A stretch of 59,341 nt of DNA, taken from NCBI GenBank assembly GCA_016342285.1, contig JAEINQ010000045.1:1-59341 (forward strand), written 5' to 3'. Positions 34,801-43,499 of this stretch are shown here, piece after piece. The notes below the pieces were generated by a model that was not told the origin of the DNA, searched no databases, and saw only the letters and a list, made by a program, of their open reading frames with translations. The position numbers and the translations under genes are program-made. Source of the stretch: Desulfobacterales bacterium (GTDB lineage Bacteria; Desulfobacterota; Desulfobacteria; Desulfobacterales; JAEINQ01). How positions within the stretch are numbered: the first letter of the stretch is position 1; every line of letters begins with the position of its first letter.

Positions 34801-35220
34801 TCAGGCCAGGGCCACGGCGATCTTTTCACCGATTCGGCGGATCTCGTCCAGGTTGCCGGGCTTGAGTTCCCAGTCGGTCATGGTCAATGCAGGGGCGTCG
34901 GCCATCCGGGGAACCAGGTGCAGGTGATAATGCATGACAACCTGGTTGACCCCTCGACCGTTGAGTTGAAACACGGCCACCCCCACCGGATCGAGGACCG
35001 ACCGGATGGCCTCGGCCACCCTTTTCGAGGCCCGGTGGATGGCAGCCAGATCATCCCCGGATATTTCCCAGATGTTTTCGGCGTGGGCCTTTGGGATCAG
35101 CAGCGTGTGCCCGGGTAAAATGGGATTGATGTCTTCAAAGACAAACACCCGGTCGTCTTCGAAAACCTTGACACTGGGGATTTCTCCTTTGGCAATTTTG
35201 CAAAAAATGCAGTTGTCCAT
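34801..35220 (-). CDS. HIT-family nucleotide hydrolase
   Basis: 139 residues from the ATG at 35220, preceded by GGAGGACCCC; an 11-residue upstream extension is rejected. Small phosphoramidase/nucleotidyl hydrolase, cytosolic. CIFCKIAKGEIPSVKVFED at the N-terminus contains the CxxC zinc pair of bacterial HIT proteins; INPILPGHTLLIPKAHAEN is the middle strand-loop; the active-site triad is VVMHYHLHLVPR (His-x-His-x-His, about residues 96-104), slightly changed from HxHxHxx by the first position (M-H-Y-H-L-H). Normal length. It stands alone, downstream of an R2/R7 complex. Confidence 0.9.
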   Translation of the reverse strand: MDNCIFCKIAKGEIPSVKVFEDDRVFVFEDINPILPGHTLLIPKAHAENIWEISGDDLAAIHRASKRVAEAIRSVLDPVGVAVFQLNGRGVNQVVMHYHLHLVPRMADAPALTMTDWELKPGNLDEIRRIGEKIAVALA

Positions 35221-35356
35221 GGGGTCCTCCATTCGGCAAAGTTCGGCTTTCACCGTATAGGAAATGATATCGCCGGGGATATGTCAACCGGAATCCAGCC
35301 TCCGCGTTGCCCGCCGTGGATAGGAATCAAGCCGGCATCAAGGGTTGCCTCCATAT

Positions 35357-36169
35357 TCAGCCGGGAATGTCCCTGCGATTCAGTTGCCAGAGGGCAATAG
35401 CGAGAAAAACGGCGTTTCCGGCAAGCAAAACCACGAGGTTGGTGACAAAGGATCGTTGGTCGAACATCAATTCCTGGGGCTGGTAATAGGTAAACATGTT
35501 CAATGGGCGAAGGGGTTCGATGCGATCCCAGAGCCTGGCCAGAAAGTGAAAAAAATAGAAGACCACCGTGATGCCGGCACCGAGGATACCGGTCCGGCTC
35601 CCCTCCTTGCCGAATGCCGAGAGCAGCAGGGTGTAAGACAGGACAAACACAAAAAGGAGGAACAGATTGGCGCCGATGCGCAAGAGTCTGACGGCCAGGG
35701 CACCATCGAGGCCGTGATGCAGGGCAATGGCGGCAAAGGATCCGGCCAGCGCACCGGCAACGATGAGCAACAGCATGGCCGCACCCGAAATCCAGATACC
35801 GGCGGCAACGGTTGTCCGCTTGATGGGATGGGCCAGAATAAGCTCGAAGGTTCCCGATTCGATCTCTGCCGAGATCTGCCGGGAAGGGATGACGATGGCG
35901 TTGATGGCCAGAATGGACAGAAGCAGGGGATGGTCAAACCCGAAGGCGACAGCCCCTCGAGCCGACAGCCGGGTGAGAAACTCCTCGTTGAAAAACGTGC
36001 GGATCATGGGAGGGAGCTGGTCGAATGCCGCGGCCAAGGCCGGCACAAATTCGAAGGTGGAAATCAACCAGACGATCAGGTATTCCAAGGCGGCCACAAC
36101 GGCGATGCTGAACAGCAGCATGCCGCGATGGTTTCGCCAGACAAGCCCTGCGTAGGTGAGCTTACCCAT
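35357..36169 (-). CDS. ABC-2 type transporter permease
   Basis: 270 residues, about six hydrophobic segments: GMLLFSIAVVAALEYLIVWL near the N-terminus, then LLLSILAINAIVI, a pair around AAMLLLIVAGALAGSFAAIA and LFLLFVFVLSYTLLLSAFG, TGILGAGITVVFYFFHFLA and VVLLAGNAVFLAIALWQL. EIESGTFELILAHPIKR resembles the coupling stretch of ABC-2 exporters. Its start ATGGGTAA overlaps the stop of the upstream ATPase by eight bases, showing translational coupling. Substrate unknown; such pairs export drugs, lipids or peptides. Confidence 0.85.
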   Translation of the reverse strand: MGKLTYAGLVWRNHRGMLLFSIAVVAALEYLIVWLISTFEFVPALAAAFDQLPPMIRTFFNEEFLTRLSARGAVAFGFDHPLLLSILAINAIVIPSRQISAEIESGTFELILAHPIKRTTVAAGIWISGAAMLLLIVAGALAGSFAAIALHHGLDGALAVRLLRIGANLFLLFVFVLSYTLLLSAFGKEGSRTGILGAGITVVFYFFHFLARLWDRIEPLRPLNMFTYYQPQELMFDQRSFVTNLVVLLAGNAVFLAIALWQLNRRDIPG

Positions 36170-37091
36170 TTTCCCCTTTCTTGTAATACGCCATGAAAAC
36201 CTCCTCCAGATCCGGCTCGGGAAGGATCACATCGGCGACCGGAAGACGGGATACGGCTGCCAGCGTCGGCCCAAGGTCTCCGCTGATGATAAAAATCCGG
36301 CGGTTACCGATTTTCGACACCTCTCGTGCGTTGGGGATCCGCAGATCTTCCAGGGGTTCTTGAAGGGTCAATTCCAGCCGGCGGAACCGCTTTCGTTTCA
36401 GATTTGCCAGGGTCTCGCAGGCGATGATCCGGCCCTCGCGAATAATGGCGACCCGATCACAGACCTTTTCCACTTCAGCCAGGTTGTGGGAGGAAAAAAA
36501 GACCGTCGCCCCCCCGGCAACAGCCTCCAGGACAAGTCCATAAAAGGCCTCCTGCATGAGCGGATCAAGACCGTTGGTCGGTTCGTCGAGGATCAGCAAT
36601 TCGGGTCGGTGAAAAAAGGCCTGAACAATGCCGATTTTCTGGCGGGTTCCATGAGACAGATGCTTGAGCTTTTTATGAAGATCTTTCCCGGTCAGTTCAA
36701 AACGCTTCAGGAATGCCTTGCGAAGCAGAGGATCTTCCGTCTGCCGAATACCGGCGCAAAAGGCCAGAAAATGCTCGGCGGTCATGGTTTCCACCGGCTT
36801 GAAGTGGCCCGGCAGATAACCGCACCGGCGACGGATGCCCATGGAATGTTTCTGTACAGGGTGGCCGAAGAGGCGAAGGGTTCCACCCGAGGGACGCAAC
36901 AGATCCAACATGAGTCGGATGGTGGTCGTCTTTCCGGCGCCGTTGGGGCCCAGAAAGCCGAAAACCTCTCCCTGATTCACGCGAAAGGAGAGGCGGTCGA
37001 CGCCGATGGCGGTCCGGTATCGCTTGGTCAGTTCATCGGCTTCAATGATAGGGTTCGGGATGCGTTCCTGTTGCGGCTGTACCATCGTCAT
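36162..37091 (-). CDS. ABC-2 type exporter ATP-binding protein
   Basis: 309 residues. Walker A GPNGAGKTTTIRLML (about residues 51-65), a Q-loop in RRCGYLPGHF, signature LSHGTRQKIGIVQAF (Ser-His-Gly instead of Ser-Gly-Gly, about 143), Walker B LLILDEPTNGLDPL and switch His VFFSSHNLAEVEKV. The C-terminal 80 residues are the extension of the CcmA/NatA-type exporter ATPases (DLEEVFMAYYKKG). Pairs with the overlapping permease gene. The start is uncertain (ATG 37091 or 37085), no strong ribosome site. Confidence 0.92.
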   Translation of the reverse strand: MTMVQPQQERIPNPIIEADELTKRYRTAIGVDRLSFRVNQGEVFGFLGPNGAGKTTTIRLMLDLLRPSGGTLRLFGHPVQKHSMGIRRRCGYLPGHFKPVETMTAEHFLAFCAGIRQTEDPLLRKAFLKRFELTGKDLHKKLKHLSHGTRQKIGIVQAFFHRPELLILDEPTNGLDPLMQEAFYGLVLEAVAGGATVFFSSHNLAEVEKVCDRVAIIREGRIIACETLANLKRKRFRRLELTLQEPLEDLRIPNAREVSKIGNRRIFIISGDLGPTLAAVSRLPVADVILPEPDLEEVFMAYYKKGENG

Positions 37092-37372
37092 GGCATGGAC
37101 TTTTCAAAGGATGGGCGATGCCTTTGAATAGCCAATGCCAAGCCTCATGTCAACCAACGGCTGTGCTACGGCCGCCAGCTCCTGGAATCGTCAAAAGACA
37201 AGGATCCGGATTCAGGCAAACGGCCGATCCATCCGTGGACATAAGGATCGTCTTGATTTTCATTCCCAACCGGGTTTTGTCACCCATGCGGCCATCGACC
37301 AGACCCGCTGTCCGATGGCATCATCGCATCGGTCTGATGAACGAAGAGAAGAGCGGCAACAGGGGTTGCGCA
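37092..37372. other. Intergenic, nothing recognised
   Basis: Between the ABC ATPase start and the 3' end of the PilZ gene. No clear repeat or structured motif. Confidence 0.35.
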
Positions 37373-37936
37373 TCAAGATTGCAGGGTGTGTTGCCGGAGA
37401 AATCGGTCCAGTTGAGCAATCTGGTGAGGCTCCAGATCCTTGAACTGTAAACAGGCAATCTTTGTTTTCATTGCCTGAAAATCCGTGTCATCGGAAACGG
37501 CCAGATCCGTAACGGTTCGAAAGGATAGATTTTCCAGATAAAAAGCGCTGTCTGCCACCAAAATGTCCAATTTGCTGGCAATTCCGGTGCAGCCGTCGCT
37601 GTCAATATAGGAAAAAGAAATGCCGCTGAGGCTGATATCCCGAATCTGACCCATCTTCAAGGGCCGGGATTTATATACGGCACAGGCAATATCCCCCATG
37701 GACATTTGGTCAATCCGACCGAGTCCGATGCCTTCGAATCCCAGCAGTGCAAAGGCGCCGCTACGGACCCGGCGCCGGGGCATCGACCGCCGATCACCGG
37801 CTCTACGCTTCTTGGCGGAAACCCATCGGGGGCTGATAAGGGTCGGTTTGATCCGCCTGAGACCGACGTCCATTGTTGCGCCGGCCAAGACGATGGCAGG
37901 GGGTGGAGGGGGTCTTTGGGCTATGGGCTCTTCCAT
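37373..37936 (-). CDS. PilZ-domain protein
   Basis: 187 residues from the ATG at 37936 (AGGAGAACCGCC upstream); the longer frame runs through an R5 element and is rejected. PilZ domains bind cyclic di-GMP. RRAGDRRSMPRRRVRSGAFA (about residues 43-62) contains the RxxxR-type arginine motif, and IRDISLSGISFSY (about 97-109) the D/NxSxxG motif. The protein has no other domain besides a Pro-rich N-terminus and a helical tail. It probably acts as a c-di-GMP effector through protein contacts. The lone receiver gene follows upstream on the same strand, across an R5 element. Confidence 0.85.
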   Translation of the reverse strand: MEEPIAQRPPPPPAIVLAGATMDVGLRRIKPTLISPRWVSAKKRRAGDRRSMPRRRVRSGAFALLGFEGIGLGRIDQMSMGDIACAVYKSRPLKMGQIRDISLSGISFSYIDSDGCTGIASKLDILVADSAFYLENLSFRTVTDLAVSDDTDFQAMKTKIACLQFKDLEPHQIAQLDRFLRQHTLQS

Positions 37937-37973
37937 GGCGGTTCTCCTGTTGGAAGTGACGATAAACGGGTCA

Positions 37974-38078
37974 CCTACGTTGAGCGATTGTTGAGGTTGC
38001 CGCGGAACCAAGAAAGTTGTTTTTCCGCTATATTAATTGGTTATATGCTGTTTCGAAATTGGGAACGCTCAGTTTGGG
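37974..38078 (+). repeat. R5 inverted-repeat element, short form
   Basis: 105 bp. Left end CCTACGTTGAGCG, right end CGCTCAGTTTGGG; interior GATTGTTGAGGTTGCCGCGG and TTTTTCCGCTATATTAATTG match the ends of the 209- and 241-bp copies at 52178 and 53869 with the middle removed. It lies about 40 bases upstream of the PilZ start, between it and the receiver gene. Confidence 0.7.
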
Positions 38079-38106
38079 TGTCCATGACCGGAGGCCGGAC
38101 ACGCCG

Positions 38107-38493
38107 TCAAGATGTCCCCATTGGGGTGGCGCCCATCATGCCGGCGCTGGGGCGATGTTTTACGGGAACCGCCCTCCGGGTTGTCGGGCGGAGGCCATCC
38201 AGCGCCGTATGGACACTTTGTTTGAGCCGCTCCAGATCAAGGGTGCTTTTCAGGGCGTATACCATGACCGGAATCTCCGGTGCATAGCACTTGATCTTGT
38301 GAAAAAGCGCCCAACTGTCCGTTCCGTCCATGAAAAGGTCCAGGAGCACCATCTCCGGCCGGCTTTCCGTACAGTTGCCACAAACCCGGGAGGTGTCGTC
38401 CACACACAAGACACGATGCCCTGCCATGGCAAGGGCTTCGGAGAGAATGCTCCTCAGATAGGCCTGGTCGCTTACTACCATGATCTTTGCCAT
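38107..38493 (-). CDS. Stand-alone receiver-like protein
   Basis: 128 residues, GGAGGCGAT before ATG. CheY-like fold with the phosphoacceptor Asp 52 kept (MVLLDLFMDG), but the acidic pocket is SD (residues 8-9) rather than DD/ED, the switch Thr/Ser position reads VMVYALKS, and the conserved Lys is not obvious, so it is degenerate. The last 25 residues are Pro/Arg-rich. Could be a weakly phosphorylated or phosphorylation-independent adaptor for the PilZ protein or a kinase nearby. The C-terminal half shares sequence with a spurious frame on the other strand, which is ignored. Confidence 0.75.
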   Translation of the reverse strand: MAKIMVVSDQAYLRSILSEALAMAGHRVLCVDDTSRVCGNCTESRPEMVLLDLFMDGTDSWALFHKIKCYAPEIPVMVYALKSTLDLERLKQSVHTALDGLRPTTRRAVPVKHRPSAGMMGATPMGTS

Positions 38494-39056
38494 ATCGCCT
38501 CCGTGATGCTCCCGATCCCGTTATCGAAACCGCCGGATGGGCCGTTCCCTCCCGGCGTTGCTGGCCGGTTCAAAAGGCCTCATGGGTTCATCATCCTGCC
38601 GGCCTTGGCAGTAACCGCGCCACTGGCAATCCTCTTGATCACAGGGGCCACCGTCCTGACGGAAACAGTCCGGCTCCCCATCGGCACGCTGCAGACTTCT
38701 GATCAGCGAAACAATATCAAAGGAATCTGCTTTGATAAGGCCTCCACGCTATGTCCGGACCACAAAAGCAGGATCGGACCGGCGGAAGAAGATTGGCTCA
38801 ACCTATAAGTTGAGCGCTCAGTTCGGGTTCAAGAAACGGCTAACAATGCCCGGAGATATGGGGGCATGTCGATCTTGCTAGCCTTCGGCAGAGGAGAAAT
38901 CTGCGTAAAACACCATGATGACTATGGCAGCATCAGTGCCGTCTGTCTATGGGCGGAAAGGCTCATTTTGAATGGGAAATGATCCCGTACGGGTGGGTAT
39001 TTTTCCCGGGCACCGCCGCGACCGACCCAAGGGCCACAACATGTCGTGGGCGCTGT
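38494..39056. other. Intergenic, no gene supported
   Basis: About 560 bases between the receiver gene start and the 3' end of the NarL-type gene. Long frames that cross it on the plus strand are antisense shadows. It holds an R5 deletion derivative at 38802-38826. Confidence 0.45.
38802..38826 (+). repeat. R5 ends joined (complete internal deletion)
   Basis: CCTATAAGTTGAGCGCTCAG then TTCGGG: the left terminus TTGAGCG and right terminus CGCTCAGTT of R5 are directly fused, sharing the GCG/CGC core. A footprint left after loss of the element's interior. Confidence 0.5.
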
Positions 39057-39734
39057 TTATTTTTTCCACAAGTCAACGTCAATCAATCCCAACCGTGCTG
39101 CATACCTGACCAGTTCGACGGTGCTACGCAACCCCAGTTTCTTCATCAGGTTGCTGCGATGGTTTTCGACGGTCTTTGGGCTGATGAACAGTTTTTCGGC
39201 AACGATCCGAACACTGTCGCCTTCGGCCAGGAGCCGCATGACCTCCTGTTCCCTGGGGGTCAGGGCGCCGTATCCGGTATCGGTGATTTTTGACTCGTGG
39301 ACGGGCATGGCCATCATCTTGTTCACCACTTCCCGCGAAATGGCGCTGTCCAGGAAATATTCGCCGTCGGCAACGGTTTCCAGGCCATCGAGCAGGCGAT
39401 CAGAGGCCGACTCCTTGACCACGTATCCGGTGGCACCGGCTTGAAAGGCTTCGGCGATATAGTCGATCTTGGAATGCATGCTGACGATCATGATTCGGGT
39501 GTGCAGAAGCAGGCCGCGGATCTCGCGAGCCAGATGGATGCCGCTCTTGTCCGGCAGGGAAATATCGACAATGACCAGGTCCGGGCTTAAGGACCGGGCC
39601 ATGGCGAGCCCTTTCTGGGCCGTTCCGGCTTCGCCGACAACCGCAAAGCGAGGGTTTCTGGAAATGATCGATTTCAACCCTTCGCGGAACAGGGGATGAT
39701 CGTCAACGATGAGAATCGTTTTCGTTTCTGCCAC
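39057..39734 (-). CDS. NarL/LuxR-type response regulator
   Basis: 225 residues from the GTG at 39734 (AGGGAGAG upstream, six-base spacing). Receiver domain 1-120: ILIVDDHPLFREGLKSI, phosphoacceptor Asp in SPDLVIVDISLPDKSG (about residue 57), switch MIVSMHSK, and GYVVKES with the conserved Lys. LuxR-type helix-turn-helix 155-215: LTPREQEVMRLLAEGDSVRI, then ISPKTVENHRSNLMKKLG. It overlaps the end of the kinase gene by about 30 bases, so the two form a NarX/NarL-like pair. Target genes unknown. Confidence 0.93.
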   Translation of the reverse strand: MAETKTILIVDDHPLFREGLKSIISRNPRFAVVGEAGTAQKGLAMARSLSPDLVIVDISLPDKSGIHLAREIRGLLLHTRIMIVSMHSKIDYIAEAFQAGATGYVVKESASDRLLDGLETVADGEYFLDSAISREVVNKMMAMPVHESKITDTGYGALTPREQEVMRLLAEGDSVRIVAEKLFISPKTVENHRSNLMKKLGLRSTVELVRYAARLGLIDVDLWKK

Positions 39735-40998
39735 GTCGGCTCTCCCTGAAAGGCACTTCAATAAAAATACTCGTTCCTGCACCCGGCCTGGACTGGATGC
39801 GCATACGGCCGTTGATCAGGCTGACCCGCTCCTCCATGCTCTGAAGCCCCATCCGTTTTTCCTGCCTGGACCGGGCCCGGCGTTCGGCGACGTCAAAACC
39901 CCGTCCATTGTCCTTGATTCGAAGCAGAATATGGGGAGAGGACGCCACCAGCCGAACGGCGGCGCGGGTGGCTTGGGCATGGGCCTGGATGTTTCGAAGG
40001 CCCTCTTGAATGAGTCGGTAGAGATTGATCTCCGTATCAAAATCCAGGGATAGGTCTTCCATTCCCGCGGAGAAAAAATCAACATCGACACCGGCAGTCT
40101 TCGAAAAGTCTTCGCAGTAGAGAAAAACGGTTCGGACGAGGCCGAGTTGGTCGAGGCCGGGAGGTCTCAAATCGTAAGCCAGACCCCGAACGGCGGTGAT
40201 GGTCTGCTGCAAGAGATTCGACATGGTCTCCATTCGGCAGCGCAGCGGCGAAGGAATATCCGGATGTGCGTCGAAGAGGGTTTCGCAGGCAATCTTGGCA
40301 CTTGACAAATCCTGGGCCACATTGTCGTGGAGATAGAGAGAGATGCGCTGGCGTTCGGTTTCCTGGGCCTTGAGCAGTTCCTGGGTCAGCAGGTGAATAT
40401 GCTCCTCGGCACGCTTCCGACCGGAGATGTCGTAGACCATGACCAGTCCGGCCCGTTGATTCCGGTAGTGGGTCATGGTTATGTTGAATTCCACCGCCAG
40501 CCGGTTTCCGTTTCGATGCATGAGCCCTGTTTCGAAATGATGGTCATATTCCTTGTCGACATTGAAACGCTCATAGCATTGTTCCACCTGGAACAGGCTG
40601 TCCGGATGAACATAGGCAATGAAGGCGGTTTCGCCCATCTCCTTCACCGAATAGCCCAAAATCTGGGCAAGGCGGCTGTTGATATATTTCAGGGTCGTGT
40701 CCTGAACGATACAGATACCGGCCTTGGAGCGCTCCACCAGGTTTCGGTATTTCTCTTCGCTCTCCTGAAGGATTTCTTCCCCGGCCTTGCGTTCTTCGAT
40801 CTCAGCCAGCAGGTATTCGTTGGCCCGGGTGAGCGCATCGGTCCGCTGATCCAGCCGCTGGCTCAGTTTTGCCAACTGGGCCTTTGATTCGGCCAGATCC
40901 GCCTCCCGGGTCTTTAGAAACGCAGTCAGTTCGCGGATGCGTTCCCGCAGGTCGGCGTTGGGGGGTATGGGTTCATTGAGACCAAAACCGCTCTTCAT
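39703..40998 (-). CDS. PAS-HisKA_3 histidine kinase (NarX-like, cytosolic)
   Basis: 431 residues from the ATG at 40998 (AGGAGAAAATCG upstream); a 40-residue extension in R2 repeat sequence is rejected. No membrane segment. Residues 15-75 are a predicted coiled coil; PAS at about 80-195; HisKA_3 phosphoacceptor His 224 in SLYLHDNVAQDLSSAK; HATPase_c with RIKDNGRGFDVAERRARSRQ, GLQSMEERVSLI. These features match kinases that phosphorylate NarL-type regulators. The following gene, overlapping by 32 bases, is such a regulator. The ligand of the PAS domain is unknown. Confidence 0.93.
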   Translation of the reverse strand: MKSGFGLNEPIPPNADLRERIRELTAFLKTREADLAESKAQLAKLSQRLDQRTDALTRANEYLLAEIEERKAGEEILQESEEKYRNLVERSKAGICIVQDTTLKYINSRLAQILGYSVKEMGETAFIAYVHPDSLFQVEQCYERFNVDKEYDHHFETGLMHRNGNRLAVEFNITMTHYRNQRAGLVMVYDISGRKRAEEHIHLLTQELLKAQETERQRISLYLHDNVAQDLSSAKIACETLFDAHPDIPSPLRCRMETMSNLLQQTITAVRGLAYDLRPPGLDQLGLVRTVFLYCEDFSKTAGVDVDFFSAGMEDLSLDFDTEINLYRLIQEGLRNIQAHAQATRAAVRLVASSPHILLRIKDNGRGFDVAERRARSRQEKRMGLQSMEERVSLINGRMRIQSRPGAGTSIFIEVPFRESRRGRNENDSHR

Positions 40999-41057
40999 CG
41001 ATTTTCTCCTGGCAAGCGACACCCAGGTCGCTTCAAGACCAAAACAGCCGTCAAAAG

Positions 41058-41126
41058 CATGCCGATCCAACAAATGAAACAGCATCGCCAATTGACTCTG
41101 ACCATGCCCTGACGCCATGGATTCCT
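41058..41126 (-). repeat. R2 dispersed repeat, head
   Basis: On the plus strand CAACAAATGAAACAGCATCG, CCAATTGACTCTGACCATGC and GGATTCC. Lies 60 bases upstream of the kinase start and produces a spurious N-terminal extension. Confidence 0.65.
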
Positions 41127-41191
41127 AAGACGCTACGAGAGTGGTATCTTTCAGAGTATCTAATGGCCAATGTCGTGTAAAGCCCTACCTG

Positions 41192-41333
41192 GTTTCCATC
41201 CATAAATGGCCTTTTTGCCCAATCTCTGCGTCAATCAGCGCCATTTCTTGTGCGGCGTAGCTCGCTACGCCTCCGCGCAATGGCACCGATTTCCTTGACC
41301 TTGGACAAAAATTCACATTTCTGGATTGGAAAC
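41192..41333 (+). repeat. R1 inverted-repeat element, full copy
   Basis: 142 bp. Left GTTTCCATCCATAAATGG, right CATTTCTGGATTGGAAAC. Interior same as 15369-15529 but lacking the 19-bp CCGCCAGGGGCGG insert. Confidence 0.7.
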
Positions 41334-41341
41334 GTCAATAG

Positions 41342-41375
41342 GTGTCCATCCACGAAATATGCAATTCGTGGATGG
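41342..41375. terminator. Strong hairpin next to R1
   Basis: GTCCATCCACGAA pairs with TTCGTGGATGGAC around AATATGCAA-type loop bases; 13-bp perfect stem. A decayed version follows the R1 end at 56880-56920. It may be part of R1 or a separate palindrome; no T-run follows. Confidence 0.45.
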
Positions 41376-41549
41376 ACAGGAAATGGTGCCGCCGCCCCTG
41401 GCCGTCGCGCCTTCACAGTTGACAGGCCGGCAAGGAATCGGCTAATTTTAATAAACCATATTGTTTTTAAAAGATTTTCTCGTTTTCCAGGAAATTTCGG
41501 GGGGCCAGGATCGAAGGCATGTAACGGCCCGGACAAAAATGGAAAAACA

Positions 41550-42317
41550 ATGACAAACCGCATGACCATCGGCTTATTTGCCCTGTTTTTCTTTCTCGGT
41601 CTTTCGAAAAGCCTGCCGGCAGAAGAAAATCTCAAGTTTGTCGGCATCGATAAGATCGAGCCGATGTCATGGAATGCTCAAGGGGAGGCCCGGGGATTTA
41701 TTTGCGACATAGTCAAGGAGATCGGCCGAATCGCCGGATTTAAATCGGAAATCAGCCTGTTACCCTTCAAGAGAGCGTTGAAAACCCTTCAGGAGGGAAG
41801 AACGGACGGTATGATTTCCCTGCATTACAAAAAGGGCCGTGAGGCCTTTGCCCTTTACCCCCGGGAGCCTCTCTATAAAACAAAATTCTGCATTTTCGTC
41901 AAAGAAGGAAAAGGGTTCCCATTCAGTGGCATCAAAGACCTGTACGGTAAAAGAGTCGGTAAAATGAGCGGGTGGTTTCTGGGAAATGAGTTTGATAACG
42001 CCGTCAAACACGGAAAGATTGTTCTCGACGAAACCACCCTGCTGGAAAGCAATATCAGAAAAATCGTCGCGGGCCGGATCGATGCCTATCTGGGCACTTA
42101 TTTTGCGACCAGCTATGAAATCAAAAATCTCGGACTGAAAGACCGCATCGTCGCACTGCCGGATTCCATCAAGGAAGAATCCGTCTACATGGTCATAAGC
42201 AGGAACGGCAACACCATTAAAGACAAGACCGGATTCCTCAAAAGGCTCGATGCCGCAGTCGAATTTGCCCGCGATGAGGGGGTAATGGATCGGCTCACCG
42301 ATAAATATATAGAATAG
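41550..42317 (+). CDS. Periplasmic solute-binding protein, SBP_bac_3 family
   Basis: 255 residues from the ATG at 41550 (GGAAAAACA upstream); longer frames run into R1 sequence. Signal peptide about residues 1-25 (GLFALFFFLGLSKSLPAE). The rest is a periplasmic binding protein type II fold: FVGIDKIEPMSWNAQGEARGF, IVKEIGRIAGFKSEISLLPF and GRTDGMISLHYKKGREAFAL, YGKRVGKMSGW. The family binds polar amino acids or similar solutes, or serves as an extracytoplasmic sensor. No ABC permease or ATPase is adjacent; the next gene is an unrelated NYN nuclease, so its partner is unknown. Confidence 0.8.
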   Translation: MTNRMTIGLFALFFFLGLSKSLPAEENLKFVGIDKIEPMSWNAQGEARGFICDIVKEIGRIAGFKSEISLLPFKRALKTLQEGRTDGMISLHYKKGREAFALYPREPLYKTKFCIFVKEGKGFPFSGIKDLYGKRVGKMSGWFLGNEFDNAVKHGKIVLDETTLLESNIRKIVAGRIDAYLGTYFATSYEIKNLGLKDRIVALPDSIKEESVYMVISRNGNTIKDKTGFLKRLDAAVEFARDEGVMDRLTDKYIE

Positions 42318-42427
42318 GCCGACGGTCGGATCATCCGATCTCAGCCAAGGATGGCGGCGCAATCGTCGCCAGGCCTCCATTCGACCCCATTGGGCATGTC
42401 TTTTCATGCCCCGAAAAGGAGAACCCC

Positions 42428-43249
42428 ATGTCCCACACAACCGAGACAAAAAGCATGGCCCTGTTTTGCGATTTTGAAAACGTCGCCCTGGGCGTCCGGG
42501 ATGCGGACTGCGATCAGTTCGACATCGCCAAGGTGCTGGAACGGCTGCTGCTCAAGGGCAACATCGTGGTCAAAAAGGCCTATTGTGACTGGGCACGCTA
42601 TAAAGACTTCAAGGCCGGCATGCACGAAGCTTCCTTTGAACTCATCGAAATCCCCCATCTTCGCCAATCCGGCAAGAACTCAGCGGACATCCGCATGGTG
42701 GTCGACGCCCTGGACCTGTGCTACACCAAGGCCCACGTGGACACCTTTGTCATCATCAGCGGTGATTCGGATTTTTCCCCTCTGGTCAGTAAGTTGAGGG
42801 AAAACAACAAAATTGTCATCGGGGTGGGTGTGAAAAACTCCACCTCAGACCTGCTCATCGCCAACTGCGACGAGTTCATCTTCTACGACGACCTGGTGCG
42901 ACGCAAGAAACGCACCCCCCCGGCCAAAGGCAAGCAGGTCGCAAAGAAAAAGACCCCACCGGTAAAGGAGAAAACCGTACCGACCGATGAAGAAAAGAAG
43001 CAGGAGGCCTGGGACCTGATCGTGGAGACCTACGAGGCCCTGCTGGGAGAACGCGGGGAGGAGGAAAAAATCTGGGGGTCCATGATCAAGCAAACCCTGA
43101 AGCGACGAAAGCCCGGCTTTGCCGAGTCCTATTACGGATTCCGGTCCTTTGGCCAGTGCCTTGAAGAAGCCGGTGCCAAGGGGATCCTCCAGCTCGAACG
43201 GGACGAAAAATCCGGTGGCTTTATCATCAAGAGCGTCCTAGGGCAGTGA
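42428..43249 (+). CDS. NYN-domain (LabA/DUF88) ribonuclease-like protein with OST-HTH/LOTUS-like tail
   Basis: 273 residues, AAAAGGAGAACCCC before ATG. NYN/PIN-like domain 8-160: ALFCDFENVALG with the catalytic Asp (about residue 15), SADIRMVVDALDLCYTK and VDTFVIISGDSDFSPLVSKL (further Asp ligands of the metal site). A Lys/Pro-rich linker (KKRTPPAKGKQVAKKKTPPV) precedes a C-terminal helical domain (EEEKIWGSMIKQTLKRRKPGF, YGFRSFGQCLEEAG) typical of OST-HTH/LOTUS RNA-binding domains. Known relatives are RNA-processing or RNA-silencing nucleases. Convergent with the SWIM protein, across an R4 element. Confidence 0.88.
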   Translation: MSHTTETKSMALFCDFENVALGVRDADCDQFDIAKVLERLLLKGNIVVKKAYCDWARYKDFKAGMHEASFELIEIPHLRQSGKNSADIRMVVDALDLCYTKAHVDTFVIISGDSDFSPLVSKLRENNKIVIGVGVKNSTSDLLIANCDEFIFYDDLVRRKKRTPPAKGKQVAKKKTPPVKEKTVPTDEEKKQEAWDLIVETYEALLGERGEEEKIWGSMIKQTLKRRKPGFAESYYGFRSFGQCLEEAGAKGILQLERDEKSGGFIIKSVLGQ

Positions 43250-43300
43250 TGCCCCACCCACTGAACGGGCGGCCTCAACCAGGCCCCCCAAAAGGGGACC

Positions 43301-43413
43301 GAATGTTCAATACCCAATTTTCAACTCTCAATGTTCAAGAAGGCATTCCGTTTATTTTTCGGTTTGTTATATTGGCAGGGCGAAGCGATTTTGTGTTTGA
43401 GCATTGAGTATTC
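43301..43413 (+). repeat. R4 inverted-repeat element
   Basis: About 113 bp with ends GAATGTTCAATACCCAA and, inverted, GAATACTCAATGCTCAA. Interior CTCAATGTTCAAGAAGGCAT and TATTGGCAGGGCGAAGCGAT matches the minus strand of 23157-23280. Flanked by decayed R3 arms (CCACCACTTGAAGTGTTGG at 43458). Confidence 0.6.
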
Positions 43414-43499
43414 ACCCGGCTGTGTTTTCGCCGAAACCGCTGGACCTTTCTGGGCCACCACTTGAAGTGTTGGCTTCAAATCAAAGGGAGTCGCAAGGG

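Noticed and set aside
36156..37127. 323-residue open frame on the plus strand
   Set aside because: Antisense to the ABC ATPase with intact Walker and signature motifs.
38017..38808. 263-residue open frame on the plus strand
   Set aside because: Covers the receiver gene in antisense and runs through intergenic and R5 sequence; no start signal or domain.
40999..41118. 40-residue N-terminal extension of the NarX-like kinase
   Set aside because: Encoded partly by R2; an excellent ribosome site precedes the ATG at 40998.
41250..41549. 100-residue N-terminal extension of the solute-binding protein
   Set aside because: Encoded by R1 repeat and hairpin DNA; the signal peptide begins at the ATG at 41550.
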